Below, piece after piece: positions 36,448 to 44,863 of a DNA stretch of 64,000 bases; position 1 is the stretch's first letter; each line of letters begins with the position of its first letter. The notes under the pieces were generated by a model that was not told the DNA's origin, searched no databases, and worked only from the letters and a program-made list of their open reading frames with translations. Source of the DNA: Pseudomonas thivervalensis (lineage in GTDB: Bacteria > Pseudomonadota > Gammaproteobacteria > Pseudomonadales > Pseudomonadaceae); the NCBI RefSeq assembly GCF_001269655.1, contig NZ_LHVE01000014.1, forward strand, positions 62,001 through 126,000, written 5' to 3'. A program made the translations under genes and the position numbers.

Positions 36448-36533
36448 GTGGGAACGAGCCTGCTCGCGATAGCGGTGTGTCAGTTCACATTGATGACGTC
36501 TGGAATACCGCATCGCGAGCAGGCTCGCTCCCA
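36448..36533. repeat. REPIN-like inverted repeat, GTGGGAGCGAGC type
   Basis: GTGGGAACGAGCCTGCTCGC (one change in the arm) and the inverse GCGAGCAGGCTCGCTCCCAC, in the gap between cheR and the flgB promoter. Confidence 0.82.
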
Positions 36534-36565
36534 CAGGGGACGGTGGTGAATGAATATCAACAGGC

Positions 36566-36599
36566 AAAAAAAACGAGAGCCCATGGACTCCCGTTTTTT
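36566..36599 (-). terminator. Terminator after cheR
   Basis: Minus strand ACGGGAG...CTCTCGT stem (one mismatch) followed by eight T. It ends the cheV-cheR transcript ahead of the flgB promoter. Confidence 0.78.
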
Positions 36600-36614
36600 G
36601 ACACCCCAAGCCCA

Positions 36615-37442
36615 TCACTTCGCCTGGTAGATGATCCCCGGGCTGCACTGGACCATCTGGTAATGATCCGGCAAACCGTTCAACGCCTCGGAGGCGCCCA
36701 GGAACAGGTAGCCGCCCGGCTTGAGCGTGCTGTGGATACGCAGCAGGATGTCTTTCTTCACTTCGGCCGAGAAGTAGATCAGCACGTTGCGGCAGAACAC
36801 GATGTCGAACTTGCCCAGGCTGGCGTAGCTGTCCAGCAGGTTGAACGAGCGGAACTCCACTCGGCTCTTGATCGGCGCCTTGACCACCCATTTACCCGGC
36901 CCTTTCGGGTCGAAGTAGCGCTGCAGGCGATCCGGCGACAGGCCTCGACCGATGGCCAGGCTGTCGTACTCGCCGGTCTTGCAATTATTGAGCATGGTGC
37001 CGGACAGGTCGGTGGCGACGATCTGCACGCCACCTTTCAACTGGCCCAGGTTGCTCCGCTCGAACTCATCGATGGACATCGACAACGAATAGGGTTCCTG
37101 CCCCGACGAACAGGCCGCCGACCAGATTCGCAGGCGCTGGCCCGGGCTGGCCTTGATGGCCGCTGGCAGCACTTTGTTCTTCAAGACCTCGAACGGATAG
37201 GTGTCACGAAACCACAGGGTTTCGTTAGTGGTCATCGCGTCCACCACCATCTCGCGCAAGCCGCTGCGCGGTTGGGTCTGGATACGCTGCACCAGCTCGC
37301 CCAATGACTTGAGGCCCTGTTGCTCCATCAATTTATTGAGACGGCTCGACACCAGGTATTGCTTGTTTTCACCAAGCAAGATGCCACAGGCTTTTTCCAG
37401 GAAGACCCGGAACTGTTCGAAATCCAAATTACCCGTAGACAA
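36615..37442 (-). CDS. cheR: Chemotaxis protein methyltransferase CheR
   Basis: SAM-dependent methylation of glutamates in chemoreceptors. 275 residues: N-terminal all-alpha domain (FRVFLEKACGILLGENKQYLVSSRL), SAM fold with WSAACSSGQEPYSLSM, and DIVFCRNVLIYFS. The start is TTG at 37442 (LSTGNLDFEQF), with GAGG eight bases upstream, as in Pseudomonas homologues; the longer frame to 37613 overlaps cheV. It lies between cheV and flgB. Confidence 0.93.
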   Translation of the reverse strand: MSTGNLDFEQFRVFLEKACGILLGENKQYLVSSRLNKLMEQQGLKSLGELVQRIQTQPRSGLREMVVDAMTTNETLWFRDTYPFEVLKNKVLPAAIKASPGQRLRIWSAACSSGQEPYSLSMSIDEFERSNLGQLKGGVQIVATDLSGTMLNNCKTGEYDSLAIGRGLSPDRLQRYFDPKGPGKWVVKAPIKSRVEFRSFNLLDSYASLGKFDIVFCRNVLIYFSAEVKKDILLRIHSTLKPGGYLFLGASEALNGLPDHYQMVQCSPGIIYQAK

Positions 37443-37500
37443 GATACCGCCTCTTTCATCGTGTTGACTTGCCGGGCGCACAACGCGCCCGACCTTTACT

Positions 37501-38427
37501 TTATTCTGCTGCCTTGATCCGATCGACCACCCGGGACGCCAGGTCATCGGGGCGGAACTTCGCCAGGAAATCGTCGGCACCGACCTTCTTGACCATCGCC
37601 TGGTTGAAAACACCGGACAATGAAGTATGCAAGATGATGTGCAGCTTTTGCATACGCGGGTCGCTGCGGATTTCCGAGGTCAGGGTGTAGCCATCCATCT
37701 CCGGCATCTCGATGTCGGAGATCATCATCAAGAACTCTTCCTCGGGTTTCTTGCCCTCGTCGACCAACTTGCGCAGGTAGTCCAGCGCCTGTCGTCCGTC
37801 GTTCAACGCCACCACCTCGACGCCGACCGTTTGCAGGCAACGGGTCACCTGCTTGCGGGCCACCGAAGAATCGTCGACGGTCAGCACCCGCAGCGAAACC
37901 GCCTTGTGCTGGGTCTCGGCATCCACCACACCGACGGAGATCGTTTCCGGCGTGGGCGCCACTTCGGCGAGGATTTTCTCCACGTCGATGATTTCCACCA
38001 ACTGGTTATCGACCCGCGTCACCGCCGTCAGGTAGTGATCGCGACCGGTGCCCTTGGGCGGCGGATGGATCTCTTCCCAGTTCATGTTGACGATGCGCTC
38101 CACCGAGCGCACCAGGAAACCCTGGGTCTTGGTGTTGTACTCGGTGATGATCACAAACGGATTGCTCTGGTCCAGCAGCCGACCGGAACCGGTCGCCATC
38201 GCCAGGTCGAGAATCGGGATGGTCGCACCCCGGATATTGGCCACACCGCACACGACGGGGCTGGACTTGGGCATCAGGGTCAGCTTGGGGCATTGCAGCA
38301 CCTCGCGGACCTTGAATACGTTGATCCCATACATTTGTTGGCCGTCGAGACGGAACAACAACAGCTCCAGGCGATTCTGACCGACCAGCTGGGTGCGCTG
38401 GTTTACCGAATCCATTACTCCCGCCAT
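37501..38427 (-). CDS. cheV: Chemotaxis coupling protein CheV
   Basis: CheW-like coupling domain fused to a receiver, 308 residues. The CheW part (about 15-160) holds YGINVFKVREVLQCPKL and VANIRGATIPILDL; the receiver (about 180-305) holds LTVDDSSVARKQV, the acceptor region MMISDIEMPEMDG, and HTSLSGVFNQAMVKKVGADDFLAKF. Couples receptors to CheA and adapts the response. ATG at 38427 has GGAG upstream. Operon with cheR. Confidence 0.94.
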   Translation of the reverse strand: MAGVMDSVNQRTQLVGQNRLELLLFRLDGQQMYGINVFKVREVLQCPKLTLMPKSSPVVCGVANIRGATIPILDLAMATGSGRLLDQSNPFVIITEYNTKTQGFLVRSVERIVNMNWEEIHPPPKGTGRDHYLTAVTRVDNQLVEIIDVEKILAEVAPTPETISVGVVDAETQHKAVSLRVLTVDDSSVARKQVTRCLQTVGVEVVALNDGRQALDYLRKLVDEGKKPEEEFLMMISDIEMPEMDGYTLTSEIRSDPRMQKLHIILHTSLSGVFNQAMVKKVGADDFLAKFRPDDLASRVVDRIKAAE

Positions 38428-38479
38428 GCCCTGACTCCTACCTAACGCTAATGTGTCCGACGCGCATTCATCACTAAAC

Positions 38480-38494
38480 GGCACGGGGCTTGCT
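38480..38494 (+). promoter_or_regulatory. Sigma-54 promoter of flgA
   Basis: GGCACGGGGCTTGCT has GG and GC exactly ten bases apart. The predicted start of transcription (about 12 bases after the GC at 38492-38493) is near 38505, next to the flgA ATG at 38506. Confidence 0.72.
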
Positions 38495-38505
38495 ATTGAA
38501 CCGGC

Positions 38506-39270
38506 ATGAACGCACAAACGACATTTTCTCGACGCCTGATCACTCACTGCCGCCACTGGCTCGGTGCACTGCTGGCTGCCTGCCTGTTCACCTCGGGCGC
38601 TCCTGCCCTTGCGGCGGTTCCGGTTACCTTGCCTGATCTCCTTATCGGCGTCACTCAGGGCTTTCTTGAATTCACCGTAGAAGACTACCTGGCAACCAGT
38701 CAAACCGAAGGTCGTTACGAAATCGAAGTCAACCAGCTCGACCCGCGCCTGCGCATGCCCATGTGTGACAGGGAACTGAGTGCTTCGCTGGAGAGCCCGG
38801 CCCGGCCCCTGGGCCGTGTCACGGTGAAGGTCCGTTGCGACAGCGCCGCGCCCTGGACGGTGTTCGTGCCCGCCCAAGTGCGCCTGTTCCGGGAAATCGT
38901 CACGACCACGCGCCCGCTCAAGCGGGCCGGGATCGTCGAGCCCCAGGACGTCATGTTGCGCGAACGGGACGTCAGCCAGATCAGCCAGGGTTTCCTGACC
39001 TCCGTCGATCAGGCCATCGGACAGAAACTTGTCCGACCAATGGTCGCCGACCAGGTCGTGACACTGGTGCACCTGGAACAGGCCGAAGTGGTCCGCAAGG
39101 GCGACCAGGTGGTCATCACCGCCCGCAGCGGCTCCCTGGCCGTGCGGATGCCCGGCGAAGCCTTGTCCAACGGCGGCATGCGCGAACAGATACGGGTAAA
39201 AAACCTCAATTCCCAGCGCGTCATCAAGGCGCAGGTGATGGCCCCAGGCCAAGTGGAAGTGGCGATGTAA
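38506..39270 (+). CDS. flgA: Flagellar P-ring assembly chaperone FlgA
   Basis: Periplasmic chaperone needed to assemble the FlgI P-ring. 254 residues with signal peptide (hydrophobic WLGALLAACLFTSGAPALA, cut near residue 37) and a C-terminal SAF domain (TRPLKRAGIVEPQDVMLRERDVSQ... ARSGSLAVRMPGEALSNGGMREQIRVKNL). Divergent from cheV. No ribosome site is seen before ATG, and the sigma-54 element is very close (see findings). Confidence 0.92.
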   Translation: MNAQTTFSRRLITHCRHWLGALLAACLFTSGAPALAAVPVTLPDLLIGVTQGFLEFTVEDYLATSQTEGRYEIEVNQLDPRLRMPMCDRELSASLESPARPLGRVTVKVRCDSAAPWTVFVPAQVRLFREIVTTTRPLKRAGIVEPQDVMLRERDVSQISQGFLTSVDQAIGQKLVRPMVADQVVTLVHLEQAEVVRKGDQVVITARSGSLAVRMPGEALSNGGMREQIRVKNLNSQRVIKAQVMAPGQVEVAM

Positions 39271-39379
39271 TGACTCGGTAGAGGAGGTAGAAAGCTGGCG
39301 CTTGATCCCGGTGTTCCCTAGACTGTGCCTTACGCAAAGGCAAGCGCAGACGTGCGCACGTTCATTGAATAAATGAGCC

Positions 39380-39406
39380 TAAAGTTTTTTGGGGGATGGC
39401 CGAAAA
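39380..39406 (+). promoter_or_regulatory. Sigma-28 (FliA) promoter of flgM
   Basis: TAAAGTTT (39380-39387), 11-base spacer, GCCGAAAA (39399-39406): matches the Pseudomonas FliA consensus TAAAGTTT-N11-GCCGATAA with one change. It makes flgM part of the late class, giving feedback on FliA. Confidence 0.88.
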
Positions 39407-39442
39407 CATGGCAAGCGTCCAAATACCCAGAGGTTTTTTACC

Positions 39443-39760
39443 ATGGTCATCGATTTCAATCGTTTAAACAGCTCTTCACCGCTGACAGGCACTACGCGTA
39501 CCAGCGCCACCAAGGAAACTGTCGAAACCGACAAATCCGCGCCGCTGTCCACGCCAGCCGAACAGGTCAGCAACGGGGAGTCGGTACACCTCAGCAATGA
39601 GGCTCAGCAGTTGCAGAAGGTCACTGACAAGCTGCGCGATCAACCTGTCGTCGACAACGCCCGCGTGGCCGAGTTGAAAGCAGCCATCGCCGATGGCAGC
39701 TACAAAGTCGACAGCAACCGCGTAGCCAGCAAACTGCTCAACTTCGAAGCCCAGCGCTAG
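39443..39760 (+). CDS. flgM: Anti-sigma-28 factor FlgM
   Basis: Binds FliA until the hook is finished, then is exported. 105 residues, mostly unstructured Ser/Thr-rich N-terminus and a C-terminal helix set (RVAELKAAIADGSYKVDSNRVASKLLNFE), the FlgM signature. ATG at 39443 has AGAGG upstream. Preceded by a FliA promoter and followed by flgN. Confidence 0.93.
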   Translation: MVIDFNRLNSSSPLTGTTRTSATKETVETDKSAPLSTPAEQVSNGESVHLSNEAQQLQKVTDKLRDQPVVDNARVAELKAAIADGSYKVDSNRVASKLLNFEAQR

Positions 39761-39807
39761 GCCGCCGCCTGCGCCAGGCTTTTGGACGCTAAGACCCAAG
39801 GCCAGCC

Positions 39808-40275
39808 ATGCACGACACTCAATTATTGCAACTGATCATCGACGACTTTGTTCCAGCGCAACAATTGCTGGAGTTATTGCAGGCCGAATCCGTGGCACTG
39901 CACGGTCGTGACATGCCTTTGCTGGAAAACATCCTGGCGCAGAAACAGGCTCTGATCATCTTGCTCGACCAGCATGGCCGCAAGCGCAGCGAGATCCTCG
40001 CCAGCCTCAACCTACCCGCCAGTCATGACGGCCTTGAGCAGTTGGCCAGCCAGTCGACCATCGGCGATCAGTTGCTGTCCCAGAGCAAAGTGCTCAACGA
40101 CTTGCTCGCCCAATGCCAGGCGACCAACACCCGCAATGGCCAGTCGATCCAGATGCAGCAGGTCGCCACCGCCAACCAGTTGCGCATTCTTAACGGTGGC
40201 GAAATCCCGACGCTGTATGACGCCAGCGGTTCGACGGCCAGAATGGTCAAGCACCGTCCGCTCAGCCAGGCATGA
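39808..40275 (+). CDS. flgN: Flagellar export chaperone FlgN
   Basis: Chaperone for hook-associated proteins FlgK and FlgL. 155 residues, all-helical, with the FlgN core (LLQLIIDDFVPAQQLLELLQAESVALHGRD... LENILAQKQALIILLDQHG... TRNGQSIQMQQVATANQLRIL). Follows flgM in the usual order, 47 bp apart. Confidence 0.9.
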   Translation: MHDTQLLQLIIDDFVPAQQLLELLQAESVALHGRDMPLLENILAQKQALIILLDQHGRKRSEILASLNLPASHDGLEQLASQSTIGDQLLSQSKVLNDLLAQCQATNTRNGQSIQMQQVATANQLRILNGGEIPTLYDASGSTARMVKHRPLSQA

Positions 40276-40367
40276 AACGAACGATGCCTTCGCTCTATCA
40301 ACGCACGATACATGCTGGCAAAATGCTGGCTATTCGTAGTCGTATTTTGCCTGGAGATTGACCCACC

Positions 40368-41114
40368 GTGTTCAATGCCTCAAACGCGGATGATGCTCCG
40401 CAGCCCCCCAAGGTCCTCACCACGCCCCTGGAAATCTCCGGCAACCTGCGGATGCTGCAAGATAGCCACGACCCGCTGATCATTACCTTCCATGAACGTA
40501 CCCAGCGCTTCCAGAGCTATCTGGTCAATGTCGATCGCGAGACCAACTCCATCGCCCTGGATGAAATGATCCCCCGGGACGGCGAACGTTTCCTGCTGGC
40601 CGGCGAGCCGTTTCGCGTCGAGGGCTTCCATGACGGCGTGCGCATTGCGTGGGATGGCAAGGGTCCACTGACCATCGATGAATCCAGCGACGGTCGCTGC
40701 TATCGCGGCGCCCTGCCTGACGAAGTGGTCTACCATCAACGTCGCAACGCCTTCCGCGCCGCCTTGAAGCTGGCCCAGCTGGTGAGCGTTGAGCTGGGCG
40801 GCGACAAGATGAAGTCCCCCGTGGACGGCAAGCTGCTGGACATTTCCGCCACCGGTTGCAAATTGCGTTTCGAAGGCGATATCACGGAACGACTGCAATT
40901 GGGCCAGGTGTATGAGCGCTTCATCGCAGCCCTGCCGTTTGGCAACATGACCGCCCCGGTCGAGCTGCGTTATCTGCACTTCGAAGAAAGATTCAACACC
41001 ACGTTCGCCGGCGTACGCTTCCACAACATCAGTGGCCTGGTGCAACGGCAAGTCGAGCGGTTCGTCTATCAGCTCCAGCGCGAAGCCCGTCGTTTCGACA
41101 AAGACGACCTCTGA
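40368..41114 (+). CDS. flgZ: c-di-GMP-binding flagellar brake FlgZ/YcgR
   Basis: Binds c-di-GMP and slows swimming. 248 residues: N-terminal YcgR domain (about 15-118) and C-terminal PilZ domain (about 122-235), with the c-di-GMP motifs QRRNAFR (Arg126 and Arg130 of RxxxR) and DISATGCKLRF. GTG start. Lies after flgN, as in other fluorescent pseudomonads. Confidence 0.92.
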   Translation: MFNASNADDAPQPPKVLTTPLEISGNLRMLQDSHDPLIITFHERTQRFQSYLVNVDRETNSIALDEMIPRDGERFLLAGEPFRVEGFHDGVRIAWDGKGPLTIDESSDGRCYRGALPDEVVYHQRRNAFRAALKLAQLVSVELGGDKMKSPVDGKLLDISATGCKLRFEGDITERLQLGQVYERFIAALPFGNMTAPVELRYLHFEERFNTTFAGVRFHNISGLVQRQVERFVYQLQREARRFDKDDL

Positions 41115-41121
41115 TCGTCGA

Positions 41122-41170
41122 GGCATAAAAAACGGGCAGTCCCTTGCGGTGACTGCCCGTTTTTTATGCC
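41122..41170. terminator. Bidirectional terminator between flgZ and the MFS gene
   Basis: A perfect 20-bp stem, GGCATAAAAAACGGGCAGTC with its reverse complement, around a 9-base loop. It provides a U-run on both strands and serves both convergent genes. Confidence 0.92.
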
Positions 41171-41174
41171 TGTT

Positions 41175-42530
41175 TCAAGGCCTGGCCTGGGTAAAACTGG
41201 GGCCCTCGGGCTCCTCGGTTTCCGCAGCGGCTTCGGTGGCTGGCTCAGGCTCCATCTCCGGACTGGGCGACGTCTGCATCTGCTCCTGCACGACCTGTTC
41301 GTCGACCCGCGGATCGAGGCACGCCACCAAGGGCGAACTGGTCATGTTGTCCGGCATCGCCACATGGTGCAGCGGCGCATCATCGACCTGATGCAGATTG
41401 GTGACCGCTTTCGGCCGAATCCGCCACACGAGTACCAACGCAAACAGGGCGAAGAAGCCATACAACATCTGGCTGCCGAACAGCTTCATCAGCACCCCGG
41501 CCGCCAATGGGCCGATACTGGCGCCCACGCCGTAGGTCACCAACAGCATCGCCGTGAGCGACACCCGGCGATCGCCCTCGACGTGGTCGTTGGAAAACGC
41601 CACCGCCAGCGGGTACAGGCAAAACTGCACCAACGAACAGCAGAACCCCGCGACGAACAATACTTCCAGCGGCACCTTCGACAGGATGGCCAGTGGCAAT
41701 GCACAAACCACCAAGGCCAGAGCGAAGCAGCGGATCAGCAGCGCTCGGTCATAACGATCCGATAGCCAGCCCAGTGGCCACTGCACCAACAGGCCGGCAA
41801 AAATGCAGCAGCCCATGAACAGACCGACCTGTTCGGTGCTCAGGCCCTGCTGGGAGGCGTACAGCGGCGCCAGGCCGTAGAAGGAACCCACGATCAGCCC
41901 AGAGCCCAACACCGTGGTCAAAGACTGTGGCACGCGTTTTATAAAGAAACGCGGCTCCATCGGTGCAGGATGCAGCGGGGCCGGGTGAATCCGACGGGTC
42001 AGTGTCACCGGCACCAGACACAAGGCGAAGCACAGCGCCACCAGCATCAACAACTCAAGTCCCAGGGCCGGGTGCACGACCAGAATCAACTGGCCCAGCA
42101 CCAGCCCCAGGTACGAGGCGATCATGTATCCGCTGAACACCACCCCGCGCTGCTTGGCGTCGGCCTGTTCGTTGAGCCAGCTCTCGATGACCATGTACTG
42201 GCACATCATGCCGAGGCCGACGATCATCCGCAGCACGATCCAGGCCGGCAGCCAGTCCACCAGGCCATGGCCCAGCACCGCCGCCCCGACGATCCCGGCG
42301 CAGGCCGAGTAGGCGCGGATGTGCCCGACGCGGGCGATCAGCCGGTGGCCAATCTTGCCGCCCAGCACCAGGCCGAAATAGTTGGCGGCCATCAGCGCAC
42401 CGACCCAGAGGCTGTCCACATGGTCGGCGGCCAGGCGCAAGGCCAGGTAAGTACTCAAGAGGCCCGAGCCGATCAACATCATCAGCGAGGCGAAATAAAG
42501 CGCTCGAAAAGGTTTCCAGATTTGGCGCAT
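41175..42530 (-). CDS. MFS transporter, YcaD-like
   Basis: 451 residues with twelve predicted spans of the major facilitator superfamily. Motif A-like stretches are GKIGHRLIARVGHIRAYSAC and GWLSDRYDRALLIR. The last 60 residues are a charged, Glu/Pro-rich cytoplasmic tail. The closest match I recognise is the YcaD-like group, whose substrates are unknown. No operon partner. Confidence 0.85.
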   Translation of the reverse strand: MRQIWKPFRALYFASLMMLIGSGLLSTYLALRLAADHVDSLWVGALMAANYFGLVLGGKIGHRLIARVGHIRAYSACAGIVGAAVLGHGLVDWLPAWIVLRMIVGLGMMCQYMVIESWLNEQADAKQRGVVFSGYMIASYLGLVLGQLILVVHPALGLELLMLVALCFALCLVPVTLTRRIHPAPLHPAPMEPRFFIKRVPQSLTTVLGSGLIVGSFYGLAPLYASQQGLSTEQVGLFMGCCIFAGLLVQWPLGWLSDRYDRALLIRCFALALVVCALPLAILSKVPLEVLFVAGFCCSLVQFCLYPLAVAFSNDHVEGDRRVSLTAMLLVTYGVGASIGPLAAGVLMKLFGSQMLYGFFALFALVLVWRIRPKAVTNLHQVDDAPLHHVAMPDNMTSSPLVACLDPRVDEQVVQEQMQTSPSPEMEPEPATEAAAETEEPEGPSFTQARP

Positions 42531-42600
42531 CGGCGTTCCGAGCGGCTCCTTGAGGTGAGTAAGGGCTATCTATTGAAGATAGCCCGAATGCGACGGTTGG

Positions 42601-43944
42601 TTAGGCCTGGGCCGCGAGGACACGCCGCTCCCAGGGCGTGATTTCGTCGAAGAAACTGGTCAGTTCCAGGGTCTTGGAGGCGATGTAGCCTTCGATGAAC
42701 TCCGTGCCGAACAGTTCCTTCGCCAGATGACTACGCTTCAGACGCTCCAGGGCGGCATGCAAGGTACATGGCAGCGACAGATTATCCGGCACTTCGAATT
42801 CACCCTGGATCGCCGCGCTCGGTTCCAGCCGATGTTCAATCCCATACAACCCAGCGGCCAGGCTGGCGGCGATTGCCAGGTAGGGATTGGCATCGGCCCC
42901 GGGCAAGCGGTTCTCGACCCGTCGGGCCAGCGGCGAACTGGCGGGAATCCGCAACCCGGCCGAACGGTTGTCATGGGACCAACAGGCATTGTTCGGTGAG
43001 GCGAACGGGTGGCACAGGCGCTGGTAGGAATTCACGTTGGGCGCGAACAACGCGGTGAAGTCCGCCAGGCACGCCTGTTGCCCCCCGATGAAATGCCGGA
43101 ACGCCGCCGTCGGTTCGCCCGCTTCGTCGCTGAACACGTTGCGACCGCTGCTCGCCTCGACGACGCTCTGGTGGATATGCATCGAACTGCCCGGCGTGTG
43201 GGCCAGGGGCTTGGCCATGCAGACCACGGTCAGGCCATGCTTGAGGGCGACTTCCTTGAGCAGGTGCTTGAACAGGAAGGTCTGGTCGGCCAGCAACACA
43301 GGATCGCCGTGCAGCAGATTGATCTCGAACTGGCTCACGCCCATTTCATGCATGAAGGTGTCGCGAGGCAAGCCCAGCGCCGCCATGCATTCATAGACCT
43401 CACTGAAGAACGGACGCAGGCCATTGTTGGAGCTGACGCTGAACGCCGATTGGCCGTCCTCGCGCCGCCCATCCAGGCCCAGCGGCGGCTGGAACGGCTG
43501 GGTCGGGTCCGGGTTGGGGGCGAACACGAAGAATTCCAGCTCAGTCGCCACCACCGGCGTCAGGCCAAGGGCGGCATAACGTGCGACAACCGCTTTGAGC
43601 TGGCCACGCGTCGAGAGTCGGGAGCTTTCACCGGCCAATTCATCGGCGTCACAGATCGCCAGGGCACGGGGCTGTTGGCTCCAGGGCAGGCGATGGATCT
43701 GTTTCGGATCGGCCACCAGCGCCAGGTCGCCGTCGTCGCTGCCGTAGAAACGCGACGGCGGATAACCGCCCATGATGCACTGCAGCAGCACCCCCCGCGC
43801 CAACTGCAACCGCCGGCCTTCGAGGAAACCTTCGGCGGTCATCACCTTGCCCCGCGGCACGCCGTTCAAATCCGGCGTGACACATTCAATCTCATCAATG
43901 CCCGTCAGTCGCTGCGCGAGTGAACGCTGGCCATCGGTCGTCAT
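42601..43944 (-). CDS. Glutamine synthetase family protein, probable gamma-glutamylpolyamine synthetase
   Basis: 447 residues with the glutamine synthetase fold: N-terminal beta-grasp (VTPDLNGVPRGKVMTAEGFLEG), the ATP/Mg site SMHIHQSVVEASSGRNVFSD, and NSYQRLCHPFASPNNACWSHDNRSAGLRIP. The replacements in the ammonia region are those of PuuA/Spu-type enzymes, which glutamylate putrescine or spermidine. Specificity is inferred; no puu genes lie alongside. ATG at 43944 fits the usual start (MTTDGQRSLAQRLTGID). Confidence 0.85.
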   Translation of the reverse strand: MTTDGQRSLAQRLTGIDEIECVTPDLNGVPRGKVMTAEGFLEGRRLQLARGVLLQCIMGGYPPSRFYGSDDGDLALVADPKQIHRLPWSQQPRALAICDADELAGESSRLSTRGQLKAVVARYAALGLTPVVATELEFFVFAPNPDPTQPFQPPLGLDGRREDGQSAFSVSSNNGLRPFFSEVYECMAALGLPRDTFMHEMGVSQFEINLLHGDPVLLADQTFLFKHLLKEVALKHGLTVVCMAKPLAHTPGSSMHIHQSVVEASSGRNVFSDEAGEPTAAFRHFIGGQQACLADFTALFAPNVNSYQRLCHPFASPNNACWSHDNRSAGLRIPASSPLARRVENRLPGADANPYLAIAASLAAGLYGIEHRLEPSAAIQGEFEVPDNLSLPCTLHAALERLKRSHLAKELFGTEFIEGYIASKTLELTSFFDEITPWERRVLAAQA

Positions 43945-44054
43945 GACGCAATCCTTGTTATGTGCGAGCCGCGAACGGCAACCCGTACAAAATAGGCTCC
44001 AGCTGTTCGGAATATCAAGCACCCGGAGGCAATTAAAATCTTATGCAATACGAA

Positions 44055-44142
44055 TGTGGGAGCGAGCTTGCTCGCGATGGCGTCGGCTCAGCCAATATTG
44101 AGTTGACTGATACACCGCTATCGCGAGCAAGCTCGCTCCCAC
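44055..44142. repeat. REPIN-like inverted repeat, GTGGGAGCGAGC type
   Basis: GTGGGAGCGAGCTTGCTCGC and its inverse, with a middle containing GATACACCGCT, in the gap between the glutamine synthetase-like gene and the kinase gene. Confidence 0.85.
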
Positions 44143-44170
44143 AGGAGATTGGTATTGTCAGGACGATCGC

Positions 44171-44863
44171 TCAGGGCAAATAAAGCCGGAACACCCCACC
44201 GCCCAACACACCGCCATTGGCGATCTCGGTCCGCCCACTCACGCCGCCACGCTGGTGCAGCCCGGCGATCCGCGCGGCGAAGTACAGGCCCAGCCCGGTG
44301 CTGCCGCTGCTGTGGTTGATACCTTGCACATACTCGGCCTGACGCTCGATCATCTGCGGCGGGTAACCTTCGCCGTCGTCGTTGATGGTCAGCACCAGTT
44401 GCCCGGCTTCGTCGCTCACGCTGATCAGCAATGCTTGGCGCGCATGGCGAATGGCGTTGTTGATGCAGTTGTCGAGCACCGACGCCACCAGCTCACGGTC
44501 GAAAAAACCCAGGGGGCTGAGCGGATCGACGTCGTAGGTGACCACGATCCCACGGCTGCGGAACAAGTCCTGATGGCCGGCCAGTTGCGCCTCGATGAAG
44601 TCGTCCAACTCATGGTAGGCCGGGTGCAACGGCAACTGGTTGACACCGAGTTTGTACAGCCCCAGCAACTGCACCATGAGGCCATTGAGATGGGCGAACT
44701 CGAACTCGATGACGCCCTGCTCCGAGGTCTGCCGCTGGGCGTCGGGCAAACGCTCGAGCCATTGCGTATGCGCCTGCATGAGCAAGGTCAGGGAGTTTTT
44801 CATGTCGTGCACTGTCGACGCGATCACCGTGGAGAAATCGAGTGCCTGTTCGCTGTCATTCAT
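44171..44863 (-). CDS. Soluble histidine kinase without sensor domain
   Basis: 230 residues. There is no membrane span or input domain: the dimerisation helix starts close to the N-terminus with VIASTVHDMKNSLTLLMQ (HDMKNS H-box, His near residue 19), and the rest is an ATPase domain with N-box VLDNCINNAIRHARQ, DDGEGYPP and GSTGLGLYFAARIAG. Overlaps the stop of the receiver-TPR gene by eight bases, so the two are surely a pair. Input must come from a partner protein. Function unknown. Confidence 0.88.
   Translation of the reverse strand: MNDSEQALDFSTVIASTVHDMKNSLTLLMQAHTQWLERLPDAQRQTSEQGVIEFEFAHLNGLMVQLLGLYKLGVNQLPLHPAYHELDDFIEAQLAGHQDLFRSRGIVVTYDVDPLSPLGFFDRELVASVLDNCINNAIRHARQALLISVSDEAGQLVLTINDDGEGYPPQMIERQAEYVQGINHSSGSTGLGLYFAARIAGLHQRGGVSGRTEIANGGVLGGGVFRLYLP

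Noticed and set aside
37501..39252. 583-codon reading of cheV with a long N-terminal extension
   Set aside because: The extension is antisense to flgA; the cheV start at 38427 has a ribosome site and the right N-terminus.
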